Shown here: positions 1 through 10,766 of the stretch, one piece after another | Numbering within the stretch: position 1 is the stretch's first letter | How the letters are laid out: the number at the start of each line of letters is the position of its first letter | Program-made: the position numbers and the translations under genes | From: Nemania diffusa | Lineage: Eukaryota; Ascomycota; Sordariomycetes; Xylariales; Xylariaceae | NCBI GenBank assembly: GCA_038501195.1 | Contig: JBBPUQ010000005.1 | Location: 2,914,001-2,978,000 of the forward strand | DNA length: 64,000 nt | Direction: 5' to 3' | The notes under the pieces: model-generated | The model's database searches: none | Seen by the model: only the letters and a program-made list of their open reading frames with translations | Told to the model about the DNA's origin: nothing

Positions 1-12
1 AGTCCAACTTAC

Positions 13-157
13 CCATTCCAACAATGCAGATGAGGTCTGAGCTCGAAGACGACGAATCAGCATCACTAGCGCCATCTCCATTCATGATAACCATGCTAGA
101 TCCATCCTGGCTAGATGCGGTAGCAGAATCTGGAACAATAACTTCGGAAGCAGCCAT
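13..157 (-). CDS. Polyketide synthase, first exon only (runs off the window)
   Basis: The reverse strand opens with ATG at 157 and reads 48 codons of acidic, serine-rich leader ending in DLICIVGMG, followed at once by a GTAAGT donor at 12-7. A short disordered leader followed by (I/C)xIVGMxCRxPGG is the usual start of the ketosynthase domain of fungal iterative type I PKSs; here the intron interrupts just before the expected Cys-Arg. Only the first exon lies in the window, so reducing or non-reducing type cannot be told. It is transcribed away from the following genes and would be the core enzyme of the cluster to its right. An NRPS-PKS hybrid or another beta-ketoacyl-synthase protein would begin the same way. 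The start codon and donor are seen; the product is inferred from one short motif and from context. Confidence 0.55.
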
Positions 158-1355
158 GATGTGTATCTGTGAATCCTCGCACTCGCACAGGGAAAATGGT
201 CTAATTTCAAGTTGATTATGACAGATATCAATCGTTCTACCTGTACGGTTTTCAACAGGGCGTAGAGAGCTACATCTGTACCGCTAGCTTTTAGGAGGCT
301 GACTTGCTAGGGAGGTTCACTTCCTTTTTATATTTACTTCAAGAACAGCGAGTGATGATAGACAGTAACTTATGGAGGGGGGGACGGTACAGTACGTGGC
401 GCTCGCTTGCCTCGAATACTATCTTCTAACAATTATACCTTATCGCTTCTCGATTCTAATGTGCAATATAGTTTCGGACGAAGCGTAAGATATCCATACA
501 ACTGTAGCTTGAAACGTTCAGGCTCATAAGGCAGCCGGTGTACCCAGCACCGCGATAACAAGCGCATTATTCAAGCCGCTACTAGCCTCCTACCGTCGTG
601 GTTCAGCCAATCTAGGCCCAACCATTATTGCAAAACTGTATCAGTAAGGCTCACCGCTGGCAAAGAAGGTGATGTCGTTGATCAGTAAAGCAAAGCTTGC
701 GATGGGTCCCGTGGTCATGCAAATGCACGAGAGACACAACAGCCAGTTCTGGGAAAGTACCGCGCGCAGGCCTGCCTAGCTTACATTCTTGGCGCGAATA
801 TGCCCACCCGCAGAGACCCGACGAATCTGCCAGAAGTGTGTACTATATTGCCAGTTAATCTTTTCTACACAAGATTCGGGAGGATCAACTTGGATACGAA
901 GTTGCCCTCGTCATAAGCAGTCCGGCTTGTATGCAGTGAGACGCTGATGAGAGTTATCAGGAAAGTCAGCCAAGCCGCGGAACCATGTTGAGCGGTATCA
1001 ACAATGGAGAGGCGGAACAACAGCGTGACTGTGTAACATACAAGGTATTATAATGCAGGTGACAGACACGGCATTGTGTATATAAAGTATGTATGGAGAT
1101 ACCAACAGCACGAAGATTGGCGTCGTAGTACAAATGTCATGCTGCACAATGCATGCACATATGTATCTATCAAGGGAGTCCCCGCGCTAACTCCGCAATT
1201 GGACAGTGGGTGTGTAAGTAGCAGCATTATAGTAAGATCCCGCCCCGCTCGTGACCCCTGAACAGTGGATCCTAGTCCTTGAAACATCCATGTACTGTAT
1301 GTACAGAATACTGCGTGTGTAACGTATGTGCATGTAACTGAAAGACTAGCCATAC
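158..1355. other. Intergenic stretch, PKS upstream region
   Basis: No open frame with coding character was found on either strand. It holds the presumed promoter of the PKS-like gene and the downstream region of the broken dehydrogenase. Short runs of the CCTA/TAGG kind, common between genes in this window, are present near 1350. Confidence 0.5.
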
Positions 1356-2369
1356 CTAGTCTAGTCTAGATCCTGTCTGCCACATGTTGTCTAACCTATC
1401 TAGTGCCTTCCTGACGCCAGTGAAGGCAAGCTCCTCTAAAGTCTCCTCAAATAGCTTCTCCGCAAGATCGGGGCCCTCGGAAGCATAGACAAGCCGCGCC
1501 ATGCTGTCCAAGCCGCATACAGTCAGTATGTATGTATGACCTGCAGTTTACGTACGATACGTCGTGGTCGGGCGAGAGGGACAGATAGAGTGTGCACAAT
1601 GGGTAAGTAAAAGTAGGCAAAAGTAACGTAACTAAGTACGCAGTAGGTACTCACGCCTGTACTCGACCATCTTCGACGTACTGCCCATGCGTCTCGGACC
1701 CCAAGGAGGCCACGGCGTGAACTAGAACCCGGGCGCCAAGCTGCGGGGAAGAAACGCGCCCACGACGCCACATCGGACGACACCATGCAGATGCGGCCCG
1801 GGGACTCGGGAGGGCTTGCCAATGGCGCTCTTACCCTCCACTATCATCTTCCTGTTCGTGCTTGTTTTGAGGACGGGGAGGAGCAGGAGCGCGAGGAGCG
1901 CGTTGGAGAGGTAGTTGATCTGCACACCCTCCTCGAAGCCCGTAGTTGGGTGGAAGGACTCCGCGGCCTTGTACAGCCCCGCATTGAGGATGACGATGTC
2001 GAGTCTTTCCAGGTCCCTTTTGCACCGCTCTGCGAAGGCCATGATTGAGTCGTAGTTAGCAAGATCCAGTGGCCAGACTTTCACGGCAGCGGCGATAGTA
2101 GAAGGGCGCCCGGTGTCGCCGCCCAGTAGCACTTGTCGTGCCTCTTGTCCCTTTCGCTCGTCGCGCACGGCCAGGATCACCTCGCATCCCAGGTCGAGTC
2201 AGAGTCGCGCCGTCTCGAGCCCGATTCCGCTGTTAGCACTTGTCACTACGGCGGTCTTCCCACCAAGGTTCACATGTTCATGGTTCAGGGGTCGTGGCGT
2301 GAGTACCAGCTGACGATAGAGGAACCGCGATACCCTGGCCCTGGCCGCTGGGGAAAATTCCAGCGTCAT
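1356..2369 (-). pseudogene. Short-chain dehydrogenase/reductase, broken
   Basis: Reading from ATG at 2369 gives an N-terminus typical of fungal retinol-dehydrogenase-like SDRs, then GGKTAVVTSANSGIGLETAR with the TGxxxGIG-type cofactor loop. A TGA at 2201-2199 follows, where a CGA codon is likely ancestral. The same frame continues beyond the stop through VILAVRDERKG, the LDIVILNAG motif and a helix ending in LLLLPVLKTS. The frame then shifts near 1805 (VSSDVASWARF) and again near 1755 (VLVHAVASLGSETHGQY). A canonical intron, 1654-1504 with CTGAC branch site, still joins to a C-terminal exon ending at TAG 1358-1356. One nonsense and two frame changes make it a pseudogene unless these are sequencing errors. 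The active-site YxxxK is lost in the damaged middle. In a PKS cluster such enzymes reduce ketones of the scaffold. Confidence 0.75.
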
Positions 2370-2815
2370 CACTATAGCATGAGCCTATGCGATGTTTTCG
2401 ATATACGAAGATAGAGTGTATGTGCTGCTTGTGGGATCCTTCAGCGCATGTAGATAGGTTCATGATTTGGGACTCCGGAGACTACACGGGTTATATAGAC
2501 TGGTCAAACCATAACACCCGTATCAACATGCAGGTGCTTCCAAGTTTCGCAGCTGCTGCTGTTGGGATGTGGTGTGGTTATAAGTCGCTTATTCAACTCG
2601 AGTCCAAATATGTGCACCAGACTCAACTTCAGCGATCATGTTTTTGACATCTTAAAAAAAGGTACAGGCTGCTCTCTACCATCAATCGCCATCTACGTAT
2701 GAAATTGTCCTCCACATCATCACTTGCGAGGGTAAGCTCAGAGACTCTACGTAGGTAATTCCCTACCAGCTGTTCCTCTCTAACAAGTCAACCACTTCCT
2801 TCGAGCCTCGACACA
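2370..2815. other. Intergenic stretch
   Basis: Presumed promoter of the broken dehydrogenase and downstream region of the next gene. No gene, RNA or repeat was recognised here. Confidence 0.5.
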
Positions 2816-4521
2816 CTAGACGAAGCTGGGTACATTGCGGCAACAACTGAAGACATAGCTCAAGTTGGTTAGATAGCTGATATTGCCGTTGGCAAGATCT
2901 CCCTGTGCCCAAGAGGCCTGCATCAGAATCCTAATCTGCTCGAGCGAGCGCGAGGCGTCCATCTGGCTCGTTCTGGATATAAGTTCGAGGATTGTCACCC
3001 TCTGTTCGTCGGTACGCGCATCAAGCCCCAAGACGAAAAGCGGAAACTGGTGCTGGCATGACTCCATCCGGGCAAATTGTGTGAAGCCTTGATCAACGTA
3101 CCTTTGCGTCACCGCAGCCTGAGCGAGAGCATCATTCGAGGCTCGGTTGAGATACACCAAAATCGCTAACTTGTATAGCTCTGCATTCATCCGCGCATTG
3201 TCTGTGTCGCCTTGTGTTATGTCCTCGACAGAGATGTTCCTGATCTTCCAGTCTAAGATTCTCAAGAAGCTAATGTGTTCGTTCGTCATTTCTGCGGAGT
3301 CTGTCGAGACGGGATAAGCAGACACGGCATCACAAAGGTCCGACAGGAGTTTCACAGCGGCTAAAGCAGGCGGGGTTGGGTGGGAGAGCTGGACAATAGT
3401 CACGTAAGAAGATATATTACACTTGGTTCTCGGTTATGTAGGCACTGACCTTGACTGGGAAGCTGGGTGCATTACTAATGATATTAGCATTTGATAAGGG
3501 CCAGTACCGAGTAGTAAAGCGTAGGAGTACATCGTGGTAGTACACCCATTCTAGTAGAAGAGCAAGATCGGGGCTGGAATCAGCGCATTCGGTTAATTTG
3601 CCAGCTTGCACCACATCCTTGACGCCGACGATATAATGGATCCATTGCCCTGAGGTACAGGACGTGTGGTGGATCTAAGAGCAGGTTAGCCAGATAGCGC
3701 CCTGCCGCCATCTCAATCGAACGGCTATCGCAGCCGGGGTCTGTCTACCTACTTCGAGGGAACACAACAACATGCCTGCTGCGATGTGTTGCATGGCTTC
3801 CTTAGTACTGATTTCGTTGGTCGGTGCCGCCGCCAAGGCCTCAATGGCTGCGATCTTGTATTCCACCGACTGCACATAGACATGGTGTCGGTGTGTCGCA
3901 GAGAACGCCAGCAAAGAGAGCCATACAGCACGCGAAGAGATGGAATCATCCAACAGAGCAAGACGCACAAGCGCATACACTAGCTCCTCGGGATCACGGC
4001 CGAAAACAGCCAGCGACTGCGACGCTGTGCGATGGACTGGCCAATCATTAGCTTTGCCTTACCATGGCGCGTCCGGGACGTCTCGATACCCACAATACTC
4101 GAAAAGTTCGTGATCAGTGACGTCCATTTGAAATGGATTCCATTTCATCAGCGTGTGTATGCTCGGTCGGGGCGATGCTAGATAGAGAGTTCAACAACAG
4201 ATCGCGTCTAAACCAAAGCAAGGAACAAGACGCTTTACCATCTCGAACCGCGTCGGACAGCGCGTAGTGCCTTTCCAGATCGTCCTGCGAGACGTTGACA
4301 ATGTGCACAGCCGCCTTCGATCCATCGCCGCGCACGTCCGTGGCTCGCCATCCTTGCAGGGACGAGGGTGAATTGCCGACTTTGGCGCGTCTCTCGTCGT
4401 TCGCATCCGGCCACGACAATTGAATCGGCTTCTTTCGGGGCTGCTCCGAGGATGCGTGACGCGAGTCGTCTAGACACAGCGTACCAGACCCACCACCGGC
4501 TGCTTCCGACAACAGGACCAT
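2816..4521 (-). CDS. Fungal-specific transcription factor domain protein without visible Zn2Cys6 cluster
   Basis: Five exons can be joined (4521-4239, 4177-4094, 4036-3753, 3674-3450, 3388-2816; four GT-AG introns of 57-78 nt, all phase-consistent) into 482 aa with no internal stop. The body matches the helical regulatory domain of C6 factors of the Fungal_trans_2 type: a WNPFQMDVTDHELFEYF segment, then LLAFSATHRHHVYVQSVEYK, a CTSGQWIHYIVG helix, LLLEWVYYHDVLLRF and a C-terminus close to ISYLTNLSYVFSCC...PSFV. These factors normally carry an N-terminal CX2CX6C...CX2CX6C zinc cluster; exon 1 (about 94 aa) has none, and none was seen upstream before the palindrome at 4743. Either an upstream exon was lost or displaced, or the protein acts without binding DNA itself. 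Sited inside the cluster, it is the candidate pathway regulator. The reading frame looks intact. Confidence 0.75.
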
Positions 4522-4742
4522 GTCCTTGGAGAATGTGAGATGGATGGCAGGTACTATGTAGGTGAGCCTGTGGGTGAGCCTGTGTTGGCGACGGAGGGCA
4601 GTTGCCTTTTTTAAGAAACCAGGGTGATATGGCACCTACCTACATAGGTAATCCTTAGTCCTTTATCCCCCTCTTATGTACTTGTCCCAAATACCGGGCT
4701 AGCGTATTAATAATCAAGTAGTTAGTCGGACACCCCGACGGT
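4522..4742. other. Short promoter stretch between regulator and palindromic element
   Basis: Only about 220 bp separate the regulator ATG from the foldback element. Searched by eye on the reverse strand for a zinc-cluster exon; none found. Confidence 0.5.
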
Positions 4743-5539
4743 GGGCCATACGTACATATACCGACAAACCTATTTTTTCTCCAATTTTCGTTTTTAAAAA
4801 ACAGTTTGCAAAATAAAAAGACAATAACACAAAAACAATAGTTTATATCTGTGTATATTTTTAGCTTAATTACCTTTATTATTAATTTAATTAATATAAA
4901 TAGACTTAATTAACTTAACTGCATTCAATTGACTTGACTGCATTTGATTGACTTGACTGCATTTGATTGATTTGACTGCATTTGATTGATTTGACTGCAT
5001 TTGATTGATTTGATTGACTTGACTAGACTAGACCTGACTGACCTACTGACTGGACTGGACCTACTGACCGGACCTACTGACTGGATTAGACCTACCTAGG
5101 TACTGACTGGACTGGACTTAACTAGACTTAAGTCAATTAAATCAATAGGTTAATTAAGTCTGGTTAAATTACTTAGGTAGTAGGTCAGTTAGGTCTAGTT
5201 AGGTCTAGTTAGGTCCAGTCAGGTCCAGTCCAGTCAGTAGGTCCAGTCCAGTCAGTAGGTCCAGTCCAGTCAGTAGGTCAGTCAGGTCTAGTCTAGTCAA
5301 GTCAACCAAATCAATCAAATGCAGTCAAATCAATCAAATGCAGTCAAGTCAATCAAATGCAGTCAAGTCAATTGAATGCAGTTAAGTTAATTAAGTCTAT
5401 ATATATTAATTAAACTAATAATAAAGCTAGTTAAGCTAAGAATATATACATATATTATAGTTTTTTTTATTTTGCAAACTGTTTTCTAAAAACGGAATTG
5501 GAGAAAAAATAGTTTTGTCGGTATATGTACGTATGGCCC
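4743..5539. mobile_element. Foldback-type palindromic element, about 797 bp
   Basis: The two ends are inverted copies: GGGCCATACGTACATATACC at the left, its reverse complement at the right, followed inward on both sides by matching sequence including TATTTTTTCTCCAATT and CAGTTTGCAAAATAAAA. The inverted match continues to a centre near 5140. Each arm contains short tandem units: about 18 bp built on TTGACTGCATTTGATTGA in the outer part and GACTGGACCTACT-like units in the inner part. No coding capacity. The structure is that of a foldback or long-TIR non-autonomous transposon. No clear target-site duplication is seen; an ACACCCC heptamer occurs a few bases outside both ends, but at unequal distance. 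Confidence 0.8.
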
Positions 5540-6230
5540 TCCCTACACCCCATAAGGCTGCAGCCTGCAGCGAACTATCTTACCGCCAAGCACTACCTGC
5601 ATAGATAATGCAAGGATTAAAAATGCGGCTCAATCTCATGCGGGGTGAGCTTGGCAGTGATAGGCTCACATCCGCTTGCTAACAATCACACCCCGCCCAC
5701 GCTAGATACTCAGGTACATACAGTTCTACCTCAGTGAGTAAGCATATGTTGAGGCTTCTCAGGTAATACTAGGTACTAATTCATCACACATTCCGCAGAA
5801 GTTGCGAACACGGCGCAGGCGTAATTAGACAGGCATGAGACTGCAGACTCGGGCAATAATACTCTCTTCGCCAAACTCGATCTCCATCGTGGAATACCCA
5901 GGATGGTCGGCCCACGGTTTGACATCTGCAGATAGGGAGTCGGATCTATTGAACTCAGAAAGGTCTTGTCTCCTCCAGCCCTGACCCTCAGATATGTCAA
6001 TTTCTAGATAAACTTGCAAGCTAAAATACTGCTGGTTATGATACTTCGCCGCTGTAGCTTGAACCGCATCAGCTTATAGTTCCTACTATGAACAGCACCC
6101 CGAATGCCCACCATTTCGTAGCACAAGTGTTGTATCGTCTTTTGCTGAAGATGCAAGTCATGTTCATCTCCAACCCCCAAATGCTGTCCGCTTTGAGTCT
6201 TTTCCTTTTTTCAATTGCCCTCTAAGCGCT
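5540..6230. other. Intergenic stretch with an unrecognised coding-like remnant on the minus strand
   Basis: On the reverse strand an open stretch (about 6066-5826, ending at TAA) encodes about 80 residues with ordinary amino-acid composition, including YFSLQVYLEIDISEG and DHPGYSTMEIEFGEE. A second open frame immediately upstream (about 6180-6010) ends where this one starts, as if a frameshift had split one gene. No family was recognised and no start codon is convincing. It may be the tail of a decayed cluster gene, or chance. Confidence 0.25.
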
Positions 6231-6239
6231 GAGCTTCGT

Positions 6240-7269
6240 CGGTCGGCGACCGAGAGACTATCCTCCACAACTTCGGCATCGTCACCAGTGTGGTACTCAA
6301 CATTTATCCCGCAGACACTTCAACCTGGCACTACCACAACTATGTCTGGTCCAGTGACAAGCTGGAGACGGTCTTCGAGACTCTGAACAAGATTCAAGAC
6401 AACGGCAAGGCTCCCCCCAAGCTGGGAGTCAGCTAAGGCATGATCCACCTGAACAGCTCAATCAGCACAACCGAGGTAATCCATAGTTCCCCGCTGTCTA
6501 CTTTGCTGCGCCTTGTAAAACTGATGACCATGCACATCTAGCCCGTCCTCTTCTGGACTTTTGGGTACTCCGGCTCAGCCGGCTCAGCCGAGGCCATTTT
6601 AGCGCCGTTCAACGCCATCGAGGCCATCACCCAGGAGATGGGTGACGTCCCTTACCCCGACATCATCTATCCGCAGCTCACATCCCAGGACACCGACTGT
6701 GGAGACGGCGCGTACGCGGTCGCAACCAGTATGACCAAGAACTGGAACGTAACAGCCGAGCGTCGGAACTTCGAGCTGTACAGCAGAAATATCGCTCTGT
6801 ATCCCGATCTCGCGCCGACGAGCCTGCTGTTCTTTGAGGGCTACGCCGTCGAGGGGGTGCAGGCCGTCCCGTCTGCCTCGACCGCCTATCCACATCGTGA
6901 CCAGATACACTTATGGTATGTCTAGCCTTCCCCCCCTGATGTCATTTGCCTCCGTCATGTAGTTCCTTGCCTGTTCGTGGTGTGCCGATGAATTCTTACA
7001 TGGACAAATAGCTTATTCCAGGTGACCGTCGCGGAAGAAGCAAACTCAAAAGCCTCAGCGCAGGCATGGGCAAAAGGCCACTGGGACATCTGCACCGCAG
7101 GCCACCCAGGCTCCGAGCCCGCCGTGTACGTCAATTACGCGGTCGGTCTCGAGTATCAGAGCCTCGAGGATATCTATGGGTCCGAGCCATGGCGACTTCG
7201 AAGTTACGGAGGCTCAAGGCCAAGTACGATCCGGGGAGCAGCTTCCGGTACTACAATTCCTTTGTCTGA
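6240..7269 (+). pseudogene. FAD-dependent oxidase (berberine-bridge type), 3' half, broken
   Basis: The sequence joins the family at [20 protein letters not shown], the boundary between the FAD-binding and substrate domains, and continues with [24 protein letters not shown] at 6434-6436 stands where CAA (Gln) is expected: a C-to-T change at CpA. After an intron (about 6477-6541) come VLFWTFGYSGSAGSAEAILA and the rest of the substrate domain. A second intron near 6914-7017 leads to a segment ending YGSEPW. A one-base frame change near 7200 then moves to KAKYDPGSSFRYYNSFV, the usual C-terminus, ending at TGA 7267-7269. The N-terminal FAD (PCMH) domain with its flavin-linking residues is absent. 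Such oxidases carry out oxidative cyclisation or dehydrogenation in polyketide and alkaloid pathways. Three independent lesions make this a dead gene. Confidence 0.8.
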
Positions 7270-7475
7270 TCGCAACATGCAATGTTGGGGGCCGGTAGTA
7301 AAGGAGAGCTTGGGTACAGGCGCTAAGATGTTCAGGATTCAGGGCACGGGCCCGAGCGGGTCTCCAAAGAGATAAAGGGGCCCTTTCGCCGCAGCTACGC
7401 GCAAAGGGTGTTTCCTCGTCACCTTATTTTTCCACTTCCCACGAAGGGGGCGGCTTTATGTGGCGGTCGGAGGTT

Positions 7476-7564
7476 TTCTTTAGCCCTCTCTTCAGCTTCA
7501 AAGACCTAGCCGATGGCCGACTATGACAGTGCGTCGGCTAGGCCTCGAAAACACCCCTAAAGAA
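7476..7564. repeat. Imperfect 89-bp inverted repeat (hairpin)
   Basis: Outer arms TTCTTTAG / CTAAAGAA and inner arms CCTAGCCGA / TCGGCTAGG (7505-7513 and 7534-7542) pair across a short loop, with imperfect pairing between. It could be a terminator-like hairpin or a tiny inverted-repeat element; no flanking duplication was found. Confidence 0.5.
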
Positions 7565-8368
7565 TGAACATTATTGGGCATGGGTTTGGGCAGCTAATTA
7601 TTCAAATCCTGGTTCGAGGTGGCTGGCTCGTATAGCGCACCGCCAGGCCTTGAGTAGAGGCTCATTCTATTTTCATTTTGGTTTTTTTAATAATAACGGA
7701 AAACTTTTTTTCTCCTCCCAATATATGCGTTTAAACCAAACCGCGTGCTACCGTGCCCTGTAATATTGTGCTGTAAATGTTATACTAGAAATTCTGCTTA
7801 TACTTATCATCACAGCTGAACGCATCCAAAGAACACTTAAACTTAAACCTGCCTACAGAATAGCACATGAAGTATCTTTTTATCGTCTCGATTGCGCTAG
7901 AGAGGGCCTGATTTACGAACTTTCCTCTCTATTGACTTTTGGAAACGCCCCACCCTAGTCATGGCCCATAGTGTCTGAATAAAGCCCGTAGCCAATATAG
8001 ATTATTTATGTTCTCAGGTAATCAATCAGCCTTTCTATATTCCCCAAGCTCCAAGATATATGTCGCTTTTGTATCGGGTTCCTCAGAGAAGCTTTAGAAT
8101 GATGTCTAGATACATAGATATATGATCTAACTAACACCAAGACGTCCGTAAGGCTTACAGATCCATTGCCTACTATTTTAAATCGAGAAAATAAAAGCTA
8201 GATCGCATCTAGTTTACGCTTATTTACCAGACGTTGGGGCATTGCGTTCTGTATAATATTGATTTTAATACCTTCAAATATCCAGTGCACCAAAACACAA
8301 AGACGACAAGATAAAACCTGAAGTTCATAATTCTCCCCTCCCCTTTCAATCCTATAATAATATCATAT
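7565..8368. other. Intergenic stretch, A+T-leaning
   Basis: Lies between the broken oxidase and the 3' end of the intact dehydrogenase. No open frame or repeat of note; moderately A+T-rich with many TA-rich words. Confidence 0.5.
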
Positions 8369-9409
8369 CTAAAGCCATTGTTTGTTGCCGAACTGCGATA
8401 AGAATGCCCCTCCGTCCTTTTGGGCAGTAGTGCTCTCCCACACAGCCTTCATATCCCTAACTGCCTGTTCGGGGGTAACAGGACCTTTGAAGTTGGGCTG
8501 GTATGCCGCAAACTTGGCCCACAGCGGGGTCAGCTTAGCCATCTGCTCCGGGGTGCCTACAATGGCACAAAATGTGTCAGTCGAGGCTTGTGGCTCTCCA
8601 GCACGTGCGCATACGGAGAGATAGAAACGACAGGAAATAGAAGGGGGTCTTACAGTCCTTGTACATGCCAACCTCGACGGCGCCAGGGGTGACACTCAGG
8701 AAATGAACGCCCTGTTCCCCGAAGTAGGCATTGTACTTAGCGATAGCCATGTTCATGGCGGCCTTGGACACCGAGTAGCCGGCGGCAGTGTAAACGGTGT
8801 TCTCGTTGGTAAAGTCGAGGTCAGCGAATCCGGTTGTTAGGGAGATGACCTTCTTGGCCTTTCCCTTAAGGACCAGCGGGAGGAAGAGGTTGATGAGGTG
8901 AACTTGGCCGACGACGTTGACGTCGAAGGATTTCTTCATGTCCTCCTCGAGTTCTTTGGGCTGGGTCTCTCCCAGGTAGCTTAGAGGGTCGAAAGTATCG
9001 AATAGCGAGACATAGCCAGCACTCGCAATCAAGTAGTCAATGGCACCGCTGGTGATTGTGGAGACTTCGGCGGCCGCTTTCTGTTGGCATGCATGAGTAT
9101 CATAATCGAATCTCACGCCAGCCAAGGGTGCTTGCCCACCTTGAGTGATTCATAGTTTGTCAACTCCGCTGTTACGAGGTGGTAGTTGGAGCGTCCCTTC
9201 ATGGTCTCATCCTCGGAAATCTTCTTGGCTATGCCGGCCCTATCACGGACCAACCCAATAACGGTGTTTTGGGCGTCTTTCGTTAGCTCCGTAAGGAAGG
9301 CATACTATTTGTGGTCTGTCAGTCCAAATAGCCAGTCTCGGTTGAGAAGTGTACAGAGGAAGCTCACCCCAATCCCTCTCGAGACTCCGCTGACGACATA
9401 AACAGACAT
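8369..9409 (-). CDS. Short-chain dehydrogenase/reductase, intact
   Basis: Four exons (9409-9368, 9304-9140, 9080-8654, 8556-8369) with GT-AG introns of 59-97 nt join into 273 aa with no stop. A classical SDR: cofactor loop SGVSRGIG at residues 7-14, an ASAG motif near 88-91 in the position of NNAG, catalytic pair Tyr171/Lys175 in YSVSK, then FLSVTPGAVEVGMY after the active site. The N-terminus starts straight with the Rossmann strand, so it is cytosolic and NAD(P)-dependent. The relatives are small fungal ketoreductases often found in polyketide clusters. Unlike the first dehydrogenase of the window it is undamaged. The substrate cannot be told from sequence. Confidence 0.85.
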
Positions 9410-10362
9410 GATGGTCAAGTAAGATGCTCAGGTAAGCTTGAAATTCGAAGACAGGGATATTTTGCGCAGTGAAAGTTGATGCGCCGGATATATCAACGTC
9501 AAGATGTCTGCGGGAGACCTCAATATTTATTCACAGTAGACGATTGCACGATACTTTGGGAAGAAAATAGCAGAACCAGGCAGATAGAACACAGGTAGGT
9601 ATAGCTTACATAAACGTCTTATTTTCCCCAGTATGGAAGATGCCGTGTAAGATCTATCTAAGCCTTCTTAGGCTTAGCTTTAGCGTCGACCCACTGATCG
9701 ACCCGCTTCTCCACTTGCCCAACTTCTCTTACACCCCTGCACCTGCATGAGCACCTGCATTAGTCCCGAGCTCCACACACGCAGCCTCAGCCGTTCCCAC
9801 GTCCTATTCTGTTCATCCCTGTCATCGGGCTAATAAACGATGGAGGCCTATCTAGTCTGCAATCAAGTGCAGAACACATCTGAAGCAACACTGCATTCAG
9901 AACACGTATAGAAACACTGGTAGTGCTTTGAAATCGAGGTTCGCATTTGTCAGCGAGACGAACATTAGAGATCCGCTCGGTGTTATTAGAAATCAAACAT
10001 TACCAATCCACTGAGTAGGCATGTCTCTAACGACAGCCAACTTAGATAACTCGATACCTCAGTCTCCAGCGCCCGAGGCTCATTTATCCGCCTTGGTAGC
10101 TGCCGCGCTTCATAGTGTACCTATACCTATTGCCTGAGAACTTTTATACATGGAGAAAAAGATACCTACCTATGGCATGGAGAAAATGAATGATATGGTG
10201 TTGCGGCAGATGCCAGATGTAATAATCTACCTAGCCACCTACATGAGGTTAGGTAGCATACCTAACAGTGTCTAAAACAGCTGCATAGGTAGGTATGCAG
10301 CGCTGGCTGGGAAACAGGTATGGGGGCGCAATGAGTACGTTATAAAACTGTCAAAATAAAGC
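9410..10362. other. Divergent intergenic stretch
   Basis: Holds the promoter of the dehydrogenase (minus) and, beyond the next element, that of the transporter (plus). A 69-codon open frame at 9787-9996 on the minus strand has no recognisable features. TAGGTAGGTA-type short repeats occur near 9595, 10165 and 10230-10290. Confidence 0.5.
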
Positions 10363-10661
10363 GGCCCAGTTATTAGTAAATAACGTTCTACTATTCATAG
10401 ATAAAGCCAATACTTTTTAGTAATAGATATATTACTTTTTAAAAATTTATTTCAGTTAATGAAAAATTACAAATTAAAAAAATAAATAAATAAATTTATC
10501 ATATATAATTAATAATATATATATATATTAATGAATTATAATTATAACTAAAAGTGTAATAAAACTAAAGCAAGTTAAAGCGTTAGTACAAAAGGTACCA
10601 AAAAGTCTTTTAGTTTTATTTCCGAATAATAGAACGTCGTCTACTACATAGTAACTGGGCC
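10363..10661. mobile_element. MITE-like element, about 299 bp
   Basis: The ends are inverted copies GGCCCAGTTA(T/C)TA; further matching AACGTTCTAnTATTC-type sequence lies just inside both ends, around an A+T-rich core. No coding capacity. No convincing target-site duplication (flanks AAAGC and AAAAA). The right end is about 105 bp before the transporter ATG, so it lies in that promoter. Confidence 0.55.
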
Positions 10662-10694
10662 AAAAACGCAGCTATAATTGTCATATAATAAGTT

Positions 10695-10700
10695 TATAAA
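10695..10700 (+). promoter_or_regulatory. Candidate TATA box of the MFS gene
   Basis: TATAAA about 67 bp upstream of the transporter ATG at 10767, just outside the MITE-like element. Confidence 0.35.
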
Positions 10701-10766
10701 GCATAGGAGCCACTTGAGAGTAATCTACCTCCTTTAGCACCTTCATATCCACCATTTGTATCAAGA

